Shown here in pieces: positions 47,099-57,398 of a DNA stretch of 64,000 nucleotides; positions within the stretch are counted from its first letter, which is position 1, and each line of letters begins with the position of its first letter. The stretch spans positions 12,160,862 to 12,224,861 of the forward strand of contig NC_057918.1 in assembly GCF_018873765.1 (NCBI RefSeq), in the 5' to 3' direction. The position numbers and the translations under genes are program-made. This DNA comes from Telopea speciosissima (Eukaryota > Streptophyta > Magnoliopsida > Proteales > Proteaceae). A model generated the notes under the pieces. It was not told the DNA's origin, did not search any database, and saw only the letters and a program-made list of their open reading frames with translations.

Positions 47099-47294
47099 CA
47101 GTCTCTATCAAGTGACGATAATCGTTACAGTAACAAATTCGTAATAGGACATTAATGGCTTCATCAACGTCGTCTGTGGGGATCAACGACTACATGGTGA
47201 ACGATATGCATTGTTCTTATATATTTATTATTTTGTGATTCAAGTATGCTAGACTAGATCTATTTGTGTGATAGAAGGGAATGAATTTCCTACA
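47099..47294 (+). repeat. Partial LTR, copy 4
   Basis: Same 196-bp LTR end as copy 3, with the same CAGT junction to exon 2. It is followed by a mutated primer-binding site (CTAGGTATCAGAGCC). Confidence 0.85.
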
Positions 47295-47578
47295 CTAGGT
47301 ATCAGAGCCATGGTTATGTCTTATGTGTTCCTGAATTACATTATGATTGGTCATTATAATTGTTGCATCTGATCATTCTCGATTATGTTTATTTGGTAAA
47401 TAAAGTTTTTTAACATTTTATTTGACCGTCCGTTTGAAAGTTTTTACCATTTCGACACTTCTGCATGTCGAAATGGTAGGTCATGATTGCGCGATTGATG
47501 GATATCTACCGTGTAGATTTTTAATTTAGGCAAAGACATGACAATAATAGACTTGAAAATAAAATGGTGTCATATGAC
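47295..47578 (+). mobile_element. Third, cut-short internal unit
   Basis: Leader and the beginning of the antisense BURP half match units 1 and 2 until about 47578. There the sequence switches without transition to LINE-derived DNA. This is the right edge of the tandem array. Confidence 0.75.
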
Positions 47579-47769
47579 AAAGGTCCCATAGAGGATAAAG
47601 CGTTCGAAACCTCCTCCATAGATGGACTGGCACATAGAATCTCATTAACATCGTTCGACAACGTTAACTTAACCCAAGCTAGGGCCTCATGCATGGCAGT
47701 CATATCTAATCCTTTCGAAGACACGACTTCACTAAAATTGTTCAAGATCTCCTCAAATACCTCTATTTC
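47579..47769 (-). pseudogene. LINE reverse-transcriptase scrap
   Basis: On the minus strand the text MHEALAWVKLTLSNDVNEIL and MEEVSNALSSMGPL matches the region of plant LINE reverse transcriptase just before the KAPGPDG motif. It lies between the BURP array and the next LTR element, with no tail or duplication visible. Confidence 0.55.
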
Positions 47770-47770
47770 T

Positions 47771-49012
47771 ATTACGTGCAATATTATTTGGCTAGGGTAG
47801 TTATATATATATATATACTTATTTTATTGGTGTTATATAATTATTGTTTCAAGTAGTTTTAAATATTGGGTTAGGAGTTATCAAGGTTAAGTTGTGAGGA
47901 ACAGTTATTAGTAAGTGGTAGGAGTTATTACAGAAGTGGGTTACTTAATTGTATGGGTAGTTATCCTTAGGTTGTTTCCTATTTAAATGCAAATAAACGT
48001 AATGAAAGGCAGAATGAATTATCCAAAATTTATCTCTAGATTTATCTTGAGAAGAGGATTGGCGACCTCCCAATTATGCCGTGACGCCAGGCTTCGTCTG
48101 TAAAGCCAAATCCTATTTTCTCTCTCTCTTCCTATTATTTCTCTCTTTTTTTAAAATATATTTTCTCTTTAGTTTATCCGTGCATCTAACAACTTGGTAT
48201 CAGAGTCGGTTATGGATCAAAGGATAGCAAGGTTGGAGAGAGATGTTCATGTACTCCAAGAAGACAACAATTCATTTTATCCAAGTTGGACGGTCAACAA
48301 CAAATTCTATCCAAGCTTACTGAGTTGTTCGAGAGATTGAATCCTCAACCTTCCAATACCAAGTTCGTGGTCGACATAAATTCGGAGCTGAATATAACCA
48401 ATGAACGACGTCTTCAATGGGTTGAAGCTCAAATTAATACTGTAACGGCTAGCCACAAGTAGATGTATAAGCAAATGTAAGTACTTCAACTCTACGATAC
48501 GATGTTCGACTACCAACAACCCTTGGAAGAGCATTTTGTTAATCATAAGGGCTATGGGTGCCTTGCTAAAAATGGAGGTTATGAAGAACTTTCGAATGCT
48601 GCATTCAATAGTTTCACGGGCAAATGGGAGCAAACTTATAAATTATTTGGCATATCAATTCTATATGATCTTAGTTTTAACAAGGATTGTAAAGATAGAG
48701 CCTCCAAGTTTTGACCTTGAGGACAAGGTCTAATTTTAAGGGAGGAGTTGTTACGTGCAATATTATTCAGCTAGGGTAGTGTTATATATATATTGAATAT
48801 TTAATTATTAATTATTTTATTGATGTTATGTAATTATTATTTTAAATAGTTTTAAGTATTTGATTGAGAGTTATCAACGTTAAGTTGTGGGAAGTAGTTA
48901 TTAGTAAGTAGTAGGAGTTATTATGGAAATGGGTTACTTAGACGTATGGATAGTTATCCTTAAGTTGTTTCTTATTTAAATACAAGTAAACGTAATGAAA
49001 GGTAGAATGACG
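47771..49012 (+). mobile_element. Deleted LTR retrotransposon
   Basis: The 5' LTR (about 47771-48191) is followed by a primer-binding site TGGTATCAGAGTC at 48195. The internal part is only about 555 bp. It starts with a gag-like MDQRIARLERDVHVLQED and ends with a polypurine stretch AAGGGAGGAGT. The 3' LTR begins TGTTACGTGCAATATT at 48749 and matches the 5' LTR until 49012, where it stops early. Almost all of gag-pol is missing. The end PPSFDLEDKV just before the polypurine tract recalls Ty3-type pol ends. Confidence 0.8.
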
Positions 49013-49340
49013 AAGTGGTAGGAGAAAAATATTAATTAAAAAAAAAAGAAAAGAAAAAGATAGCAGATAAGATAAAGATTTGGCTTTATGAACTAAGTCG
49101 GGCGTCCAGACGTAATTGGGAGGTTGCCAATCCTTTCTTTTTTTTTTTTTTGTGGATGAAAGTGTAATCATACAAACTACACACCAATCCCAAAAGGTTA
49201 ACCGACTTTTAGGACCGTGGAATGGCGGAGATACACAACACACACCACACTCACACACCCGATGTGGGACTAAACCCACACAAAAAAAGAAAAAGAAAGG
49301 GGTGTGTGGGTTTATTCATTAATAAATACATGGCTAATAT
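49013..49340. other. Rearranged LTR scrap and AT-rich DNA
   Basis: About 49075-49135 is the reverse complement of part of the 5' LTR of the preceding element (around 48050-48115), so a piece of LTR lies inverted here. The rest is A- and T-rich filler with a CA-rich patch near 49230-49260. Confidence 0.55.
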
Positions 49341-49809
49341 TAGGGTTGCAACAGGGTCGGGTTGGGCCAGGCTTTTTAAATTCCTAGCCCAACCCTGAGT
49401 CCCCTTAGCTGAGCCCAGACCCGCCCAGACCCTGACCCTAACCTGCCAAGCCCAGCCCAAACCCGCCCTTGGCCTATTGACCCTGACCTTGCAATAAAGA
49501 ATATGTGAAAGAAGAGGCTTGAACCTAAGATTTGCCAATAAGAATGGGCTTTTACAAACCACAAGCAACCAAGTGCACTAGGGACTTGTTTATAACTATA
49601 ATAACTTTTTATTTTTTAATAAATAAAGAATTTTTTTCAGGGCCAAAATCAGGGTCAAAATCAGGGTCGGGTTGAGCCAAAGATCTCAACCCTGACTCAA
49701 GGCCAGGAATTTCTAGCCCTAACCCGCCCTCAGGGCTAGAAATCTTTAGCCAATGCCCTGTTCGGGCTTAGGGCGGGTAAGGGCTGACAGGGCCAAACTT
49801 GCAGCCCTA
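49341..49809. mobile_element. hAT-like non-autonomous element, 469 bp
   Basis: Starts TAGGGTTGCAACAGGG and ends AACTTGCAGCCCTA. The perfect 8-bp duplication GCTAATAT lies at 49333-49340 and 49810-49817. The interior is rich in GGGTCGGG and AACCCTGA words. No coding capacity. Confidence 0.88.
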
Positions 49810-49817
49810 GCTAATAT

Positions 49818-50507
49818 TAACTACCCACTTTCCCACTCCTACAATTTTTTTCAACTCCTACAATATCTCTCAACTCCTACAATATCTCCCCTAAAGTTAT
49901 CCCACTTTTAATAACTACGTATAATAAATAACCACAATCCCATACATACATATAATTAATAATAACTAGCTATAATCACAAATCACTACACCTAAATAAA
50001 AATCGACACCTCGACTAAAAAAAAAATAAAATCAACACATAACATTTCATCCCCTAAAATTTGAAGACCATTAAATTACAAATAAAATTAAAAACAATTC
50101 CACCTGGATCCCAAATTGTTTGTGTAATTCTCAAGTTGCTTCCGTCAATTGCCAATGTTATGCCCACAAACCCGTCGGTCCAACAATGCTTGAAGATCCT
50201 GATGAAAATCCCATACCAGGTCGGGCTAGGTCGGACTTCAGGTTTTAATTGGGTAACATAAGTGGTCCTTAATCGGGTCCTAAATGGTGCAGAACCAGGT
50301 TATAGGCCTGTTTAAATATAAACGAGCTTTAATCAGTGCAACCCATTAAAACTGAATATTTTAATTTTATAAAGAGGTATACCATCTTACCACCTCTTAT
50401 TTTGTCTTTTCCCATTAAAATTGAATATTCCAACCATTTGAACATGGCCAATTCATTAGAAATAGGCTGAAATAGTGTACCTCGTGTTGGCCCATGTCCC
50501 ATGATAA
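49818..50507. other. AT-rich intergenic DNA
   Basis: No gene or repeat recognised. Several short CTCCTACAAT repeats lie near 49845-49890. Confidence 0.4.
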
Positions 50508-50757
50508 TAGGGGTGTAAATGAATAGTCGAAATCCGTTTCCGTATCCATGTCCGTATCCGTCCGAAAGCTAAACGGATGCGGATACGGATAGGCTATATT
50601 TATCTGGAAAGCTATATTTACATGTAAACGGATAAAATATCCGATCCATATCCGTGTCTGTATCCATTTAGCACTATCCGAATCTGTCCAATAGCTAATC
50701 GGATGCGGATGCGGATATAGCACTATCCGAGCCGAGTCCGATCCGTTAACAGCCCTA
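50508..50757. mobile_element. hAT-like MITE, relative of 1980-2249
   Basis: Starts TAGGGGTGTAAATGAATAG and ends CGTTAACAGCCCTA. The flanks CATGATAA (50500-50507) and CATGATAT (50758-50765) match 7/8. The interior has the same GCGGATGCGGATA-type repeats as the copy at 1980. Confidence 0.82.
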
Positions 50758-50813
50758 CATGATATAAATTTAAGCTAAAAAAATATCATAAAAATGTACC
50801 CAATAAAGCCTCG

Positions 50814-51804
50814 GATGAAGCAGCTTTGCGGATGGAGAATCCTCTGGTAAGTTTGCCAGAAAACCCAGACAACAGGAACTTCAATTTCGACTTGCATGGC
50901 CGGAGCCTGCCAGAGAAGCTTACGTTGTGACGGTTGCCATTGTTTTCCGATCTGAATTGAGAAATTTGGATCTCCAAGTTTGGTAGTGACTCTAACTCAG
51001 TATCCTTTTTGTATTTGTTCAGTGATAATCTTGTGGCCTAAATTCATTGTTAAAGACCAACGGTTGGATTGAGATACCCGTGAGAGGGTTGAGATTCAGT
51101 GATGGGGTTATGTCAACCCATGGGGAGCTCTCGCTCCTTATCCTTAACTTATCACGGTGCAACTCTTGCCATATCCACAAATCTCTTTCTTTGTTGCTGT
51201 TTTGTTGGTCAAATAAAAATCTTGTGGGTCACACGCTTATTGACACGTAGGCAGATTATTTTCCCAACCGTCCAATACTTTTCTGACAGATGGCTGGATC
51301 CTGGATGGTGGTTTTCAAAATTGAGTTTGGATCTGCTACCCACATGGGGGCGGGTGGGAACAGATCTGAACGCCCCAGTGGAGGGTTCAGATCTGTTCCC
51401 ACCCGTCCCCATGTGGGTAGCTGATCCGAATTCTTCAAAATTCTGCTCGTCCATCGACCATCGAAGCTCCTTCAAGTGTGTGAAGGAAAACTCGGTTCTA
51501 GCTGCCTAAATGGGCTCTAATTTTGGACCCCTTTCTCTAATGATGAGAGCCCATATTGTGTCAGCATGCGGCCCAATTTGGTGGCAGAAGGGGTTCGTTG
51601 GGTTTCCAATGGTTGTGGGCTTTACTTGTGGGTTCCGTAGTCACTTAGGTTGTGTTTGGTTTGCATTATTCGAATAGATTTTGGATCTACAATGCATTCT
51701 GTAACTTGATTCTTCTCTATTTTCTCACTTCAGAATGCATTTTAAACCCAAAATGTATTTTGAGAATACATACCAAGTACCAGCCTTAGACATGATTTGT
51801 TTCA
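50814..51804 (-). pseudogene. LHCA4 exon 1 and promoter duplicate, copy 2
   Basis: Matches 40452-41379. The start codon (50938-50940, minus strand) and the first six codons MATVTT are kept, but codon 7 is a TAA stop where LHCA4 has Gln. A 1-bp loss soon after shifts the frame, and the copy ends before the exon 1 splice site, so no protein can be made. The promoter half is well preserved and carries a MITE (51323-51433) that the true gene lacks. It could still drive transcription of whatever lies downstream on the minus strand, but no gene is joined to it. Confidence 0.88.
51323..51433. mobile_element. MULE-type foldback MITE in the duplicated promoter
   Basis: 111 bp, almost a perfect hairpin: left GAGTTTGGATCTGCTACCCA, right TGGGTAGCTGATCCGAATTC. 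The 9-bp duplication TTCAAAATT is perfect (51314-51322 and 51434-51442). It is absent from the matching place near 40942, so it came in after the duplication. Confidence 0.92.
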
Positions 51805-52117
51805 ACAGAATAAATTTCACAAAATTATAAAGTTTTAATCAATAGATTTTTTCCCCTGATTCAATTTTGAGATGGTTAGGATCCAACCATCAGATTGATT
51901 GGTAGCTTTAACTTTAGTTGCTGACTTTCCTACTTGTTTAGTTGAATTGAAGAACCAAAGATTTAATCTAAGTTTTTAATTATATGATGTTGTTCAATTG
52001 ATTATGATAGGTAGAGAGATGGAGATTGGTATACAATTAAATCTGAAAGACATGATTAACCTCACGGCCTTCTTGGATTCATCAATTGAAAGCAGAGTTT
52101 TTCCTTCACTAGTATTG
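51805..52117. other. Unassigned DNA beside a MITE
   Basis: The frame starting near 51998 runs into a MITE (52127-52271) and seems to resume after it (VYMLEIGILREDCVQG). This suggests an interrupted coding or transposon-derived sequence. I could not identify the protein. Confidence 0.3.
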
Positions 52118-52126
52118 CTTTTGGTT

Positions 52127-52271
52127 GGGACCTTTATCCGCTGCTGGCTGTGCACTGCAGCGCTGCTGTGCCATTGTGCTGCGTAGCAGCGGCCATGTGT
52201 GCATAGTGGGGCCCGTTGTGCACACATAGCCGCTGCTGCGCCGCACAATGGCACAACAGCAGATAAAAATT
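52127..52271. mobile_element. Foldback MITE, GC-rich, copy 1
   Basis: Self-complementary around CGCTGCTG...CAGCAG, with ends GGGACCTTTATC and GATAAAAATT. Candidate 9-bp flanks are CTTTTGGTT (52118-52126) and CTTTCGATT (52272-52280), matching 7/9. A related element is at 59315-59475. Confidence 0.65.
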
Positions 52272-52734
52272 CTTTCGATTGTCTACATGCTCGAGATTGG
52301 GATTCTTAGAGAAGATTGTGTCCAGGGAATGGTGTCAAATTATGTAATATATCTTGACCCATACCAATTGTGCTTTGTACAAATTAGTAGTTTTCACTGT
52401 GACCCACAATACTGGGATATAGATATTAGTGGCTGTGGAGTGACGGAAAACTATCCTCTCCAATTTCTAAAGCTCGGCATGGCAGTGTGGTAGTGCTAGA
52501 TGGAGATCGATGCCAACATGTGTCGCTCAGACATACACGTGGCACCATTTTCCGCCATTCACACATCTGATCTCAAAACAAGCTCCACAGCTCAAGCCAT
52601 TGTTGAAGAGGGTAGTGCTCAAAGCTGCAGTGTTTGTCCCATACCCCTGGATGTACAGGTTTCCATAGCCACAAGCCCCACCTACAAGAAGGGAAAAGAG
52701 AGAGAGACAATTGTCAAATGGGCATTTCATAAAA

Positions 52735-53659
52735 GGGGCAATTACTATCACTACCCTACACTTAACCTATATTTACTAAAACTATCCTACCTTAAACTTA
52801 TTTTTTGAAACTATCCTGCTTTTAAACTTTTACATCTTCTTCTATCCTCATATTTTTAAATACCCAGATTACCCTTCCTTTTCACCTAGTAACCTGCTAA
52901 TCTATTTAACCTACCATTCTTCTTCTATTTTTTATTATTTTTATCATTAAAATTGTAAAAAATGAAAGCATCTATCCGCTTCTTCTCTCTCTCGTTTTTT
53001 ACTCCATTCGTTTTTCCTTCAATTTTTCTATTTAATTAATTTTTTAAAGAGAGTCGATCTGTTCCATGGTTTTAGTACACGCTATCAGAACGGGTTTCGA
53101 TAACCTGCAAAACCGATATGATATTGATATGGAATTGGCCTAGATCGGTTGTATTGGACAAAATTACTCCTGGATCTCCTTAAAAATTATTTTTTTGAGT
53201 ATTTTACCCCATGTTCGTACCGTGCTATCGATACGGTATCGACATTGTATTGGTGACCAGGAAAACCAGTACGTATTGCCCGATACGATACAGATACTTA
53301 GAACCATGATTTGTTCGAAGAAGTACGATGAGGATGAAATGTTGAATAAAAAATTAATTAAATAAAAAAATTGAAGGACAAAAAAAACGGAGTAAAAAAT
53401 GAGAGAAAGAAGAAACGGGTGGGTGCTTTCAATTTTTACTATTTTAATAATAAAAATAGTAAAAAATAGAAGAAGAATGGTAAGTTAAATAGTTTAACAG
53501 ATTACTGGGTGAAAAGGAAAGACAATCTGGATATTTAAAAACATGAGGGTAGAAGGAGATGTAAAAGTTTAAAGCAGGATAATTTTAGAAAAGAAGTTTA
53601 AGATAAGATAGTTTTAATAAATATAGACTTAAGTATAGGATAGTGATAGTAATTGTCCC
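52735..53659. mobile_element. Long-inverted-repeat MULE-type element in the expansin intron
   Basis: Starts GGGGCAATTACTATCACTA and ends TAGTGATAGTAATTGTCCC. The perfect 9-bp duplication TTCATAAAA lies at 52726-52734 and 53660-53668. The two arms of about 300 bp are inverted copies, with mismatches. Between them lies another MITE (53065-53308). No transposase is seen. Confidence 0.9.
53065..53308. mobile_element. MITE with CATGGTTTTAG ends, copy 2, nested
   Basis: Starts CATGGTTTTAGTACACG and ends ACTTAGAACCATG. It is a relative of 31562-31789. It sits in the loop of the 925-bp MULE-type element, with TGTTC on both sides as a possible short duplication. Confidence 0.7.
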
Positions 53660-53889
53660 TTCATAAAAATGCAAAGACTTAGGCCGGTTCATAGAGAACA
53701 AATTAAAAAAAGAAAAGAAAGAAGTAATTTCACATTTTCACGAACAAAACGTACCCATCGTCCCAGATGCAATCACCCCCTCCATAGAAGGTGGTGGCAT
53801 GAGCATTAATCCACCCTCCTCCTCCATTCCCCATAAGCATGTGACAGCAATGAAAAAAAACCCACCAAGAAAAACCCCAGAGAAGCCAT

Positions 53890-55975
53890 TTTCAACCTTG
53901 ATGACTAGAAGTAGAATCTCTGGTTCTTCTTGTGTTAGGCTTTTACCTTCACTGACACGATTTTAGTGTCTACTGTCCATAGGGTTGTAATGGTGTTGCC
54001 ATTGTCAACATCTCCAAGGCCGGCCTCTCTCTAATCTCATTATTTATCTTAGTTTAAAGGGTCTTGTTAATCGCGGCTAATCGATTTGGTTCTGCTTCAT
54101 TTCAACGTATGAAGGGTATAAATCAAAAGAGAACTAACTATTTACCTTAAATAATTCTAATATCCCAAATTAAAACCAATTACAAAATGATTCCGATTAA
54201 ACGGTTCTAGTTAAAATGGTCTTTGCTGGTTTTGATTTTTATTTTGTTTGTCGGTTTGACTTAATAATAGTTTTGATCCCAATTAGAAATGAACCAATTT
54301 TTTAAGTCCAATAAAAAAAGAAGAAAAAAAGGGCGTGTTGGACTTCAATCACGACGTCTAAGTCCAAATTGTTACTTAAGAAATAAAAAATAAAAAAAAC
54401 AATTTAAAATAATTTATGTGGTATAAATTGACTACAAAATACTATAGACCGTATATAGATACCAAGAATTAATAATCAGTTTTTAAATAAGATAAATATG
54501 TACAATTTGGTTAACAACTAATGGTTTCACTTCTTATAATTAAAAAGGAATTGTCTAATTTCTCTCCATTTTGAGTCTTGGTGACACTGGCACGTCCACG
54601 CTCTTTATCATATATCACTCATTACGATTGATCGTTCAAACGATGGACTGATTGCTTGAATAATCGAAAAAAAGAGCCAAACACTGAGTATTGATCGAAG
54701 GGAGCGGAATAGAGGAAAATAGGGCTATATACAATGGTCCAAATAATGAAGCATACTAAGGGTCAGTGTACAAAGACACTGTTTTGGGTTTTTTTTAGCA
54801 ATACCAATCTTTGTTTTGACCATTTTAGTTGAATCAAAGATTAGATGATTAATTTTGTAATGTGAAACTCAAAACTGAATAATCTTGTAATTTTCACTAA
54901 TAATTTGTTGATAACCCCTTTCTTCATGCTCATTCTAACTATTTAATGCCATGCTTTTTTCAACCCCCAAAAAGAATGCTATGCCTTCAAAATAAGTTGA
55001 AAATCCATTTTACCTTTTAAATTAATTATTATTTTAGAATAATACAAAGGGCAAGAAAAAAAAAATTTCCAAATGCCAAATGCACCAATAGAGGACACTC
55101 CCTTTATATATTATCTTATAGGTTTTGGAGACAATCAAAGCAAGGGAGGGGAGGGATTTTTATCTGCTGCTGTACTGACACGCTCAATTTTACTTCATTA
55201 CATTCGTAGATATTCGACACGTGTCAAGATAAGATCCAACGGTTTAAATGTAAAAAGTGAAAATCATTTTCAAATTTGAATTTATCACTTTTGTTTTTGT
55301 TTACTTTTCATTTTAATTTTTTTTTTTATCTCTCTCTCCTCTTTCACGGTAGAGTCTGTTCCGTCTCTCTCCTACTCTCAAGGGAATGCGCCGGAGAATG
55401 GAAAGGTAGCCACTGTGAGTGCAAGTAGAAACCAGCGGCTCTCTTCCATCCCTCGCTCCGGCTACTCATATCTGCTCCAACCCAGATCTCGTGAAACGGC
55501 AATGTCGCCGACATCACTTCCTTCTCTCTCTCTCTACTCCTCCCACTCTGAAGAGAACCGCGAGGGATTTTTGCAAGGACGTTGCTGCCGGAGACGGCAA
55601 CAACTGCTGGATGTTGCCGCTGTGACCATCAACCGCGACCCATGACCCACTCCTCTCACGCGGTTCCCATCTGTACCGCAAGTCTCGCATTCTCTCTGCT
55701 CTCTCACTTGCCGCTGTTATCATCAACGGTCTTGGAGAAAAACAAGGTGAGTCAACATGAAGTTCTCTGTCTGGAAAACTGCCTCTCGTAAACCTCTGCT
55801 CTCTCACTTGTTTTTTTTTCTTATAATCCATCTAGGATTTTTTCCCCCTTTTTTCTGCTACTCTAATTTATTGATCTAAAAACTGATGTTAGGGTTTACC
55901 TTTTTGGTTAGTTATGAATAGTCTCGGGCTTCGTTGTTCTATGATTTTTTATTTTTTTCCCCCTTCAGTGAACAT
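53890..55975. other. Intergenic DNA, no intact gene
   Basis: 53890-55330 is AT-rich and shows nothing recognisable beyond possible expansin upstream DNA. 55330-55850 is CT-rich and resembles a 5' leader, with short frames (55415-55645, 55419-55625) of low-complexity Ser/Arg/Pro type. I see no domain. Confidence 0.4.
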
Positions 55976-56275
55976 GTAATGCAATGAGATGAATGATTCC
56001 ATTGAAAACCCTTCCCATGCATGCTTGCATTTATCGGTATAGTCAACATAGAGAGCCAACATTAGAAATGATATCCATAATAATATGGCTACTGTCAATG
56101 GTGCTCCCCTGATTCCCAGAGGTGTGAGGACAACCAATGTATATGTGATGCCAACATGGAAGACTAATGGAACCTCTGAGCATAAAACTAGTGGTATTAT
56201 AACAGTCTGTGTCTGGAGAAACCTGAGGATGGATTGTAGGAAGCCATAAGCAAACAGCCCTAGGAACATTGGAAT
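55976..56275 (-). pseudogene. MATE (DTX) transporter exon fragment
   Basis: Minus-strand frame with LFAYGFLQSILRFLQTQTVI, VFHVGITYTLVVLTPLGIRG and APLTVAILLWISFLMLALYV, ending HAWEGFSMESF. This is the middle part of a plant MATE/DETOXIFICATION antiporter, including the conserved LRFLQTQ block and two membrane helices. Full MATE proteins are about 480-500 residues with 12 helices. Only about 95 residues are here, and no neighbouring exons are visible, so it is a remnant. Confidence 0.82.
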
Positions 56276-57238
56276 TGCTGTATTTTTTTTTTTTGTTTTA
56301 AATATCCTTTTTGGCTAACGCAAACACACTCACACTCTCACATGTCTTTCTCAAACTCTTTCTCCTCACATCAACTCAGTTACCATATTTATGCATTTGC
56401 CCTTGAAAGCCCTCATCAGAACTGCGAATCTGATTCAATGAGAAACAACCCAAATGTAATTTAGCATCCATAGTAGTTCCAGACTCCATAGATAACCTGG
56501 TTTTCTACTTACCTATTTGCATCTTCGACCCCACCTTCACTGGGGGGGCTCTGTTTTGTTTTGGTGTGTAGTGTGACAATTTATCGAACACGTGATAGGC
56601 ATCAAAACCTGAAAAGAGTAATCCCACTCCCAGTGACGTAGCTTCTCAGCTTTAGCTTTTCACCTGCATGTGGACTCATCTATAAATGAGGAAGCATTCA
56701 GTTTCATGTAAGGACCCGTAACTAACATCTAAATCTTATAAAAGCTAGATGGATACCGAACAAAAAACAATACCTAAAACCATGGGACCAATGCATTGGA
56801 AGAGTTAGGTTTGATAGTGTGTCACGTGAAAGTAGTGGTAGAGAAGAAGGCAACCTAGCTAGCTAGCTAAGTGAAGAACCAGCTTCCTATGTATGTTTGA
56901 CATGACAAGGCCAAGACAATGAAGACAACACCAGATGAAGTCTAATTTTGCAAGTTGCAGACTAGATTACTTGGTTCACACAAACAGCCAATCTCATTTT
57001 CCTTTTGCAGTAGAACCCAAATAAAGTGATGGAATACAAATTTAGAATGAATTGATCTCTATTGATTCTGATTCGATTTCAATTTGGATCATTTCAAATT
57101 TGGTGATAAGGTTTCCCCATCACCAACTTGACTAGTACCTAATACTACTCTTCTCCCATACGAATGGTTCCTCAACAAATAAAACAAAGAGGTGTCGTTG
57201 CTTGCTGCTTATCTCTGTATTCCTTGGTGGGTTCCAAT
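56276..57238. other. Intergenic DNA upstream of the BURP copy
   Basis: No gene recognised. Its right edge (GGCACAAGGCACAAACC, near 57244) is the start of the 5' region shared with the exon 1 copies at 45.6 and 46.8 kb. Confidence 0.4.
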
Positions 57239-57398
57239 TAATTTGGCACAAGGCACAAACCACTCTCACTCACTCACTCACTCACTCTCTCTCTCTCAAC
57301 CCCACCCCTTTAGTTAGTATATATTAGTGAGCTCTATCAAATCTCTTTCCATCCTCCTCATCGTTTTTCTATCCTCCTCCTCCTACTCATCGTTCGTA

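Larger units (their letters stand above)
52530..53889 (-). pseudogene. Alpha-expansin pseudogene
   Basis: Exon 1 is at 53889-53755 on the minus strand: signal peptide MASLGFFLVGFFSLLSHAYG, then GGGWINAHAT and FYGGGD. It has a frameshift after the signal peptide and an extra base before ASGTMG. It ends at a GT donor in the phase usual for expansins. Exon 2 starts at 52681 with [20 protein letters not shown] and [18 protein letters not shown], then breaks off after KWC near 52540. The rest of the first domain and the cellulose-binding-like domain are missing. Expansins loosen cell walls; this copy cannot. The intron carries a 925-bp transposable element. Confidence 0.9.

Noticed and set aside
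55415..55831. Overlapping frames on both strands in CT-rich DNA
   Set aside because: Composition-driven, with no recognisable domain; more like a leader region.
57244..57300. CTCA repeats considered as a CRISPR-like or satellite array
   Set aside because: A simple (ACTC)n and (CT)n microsatellite that forms part of the BURP gene leader in all copies.
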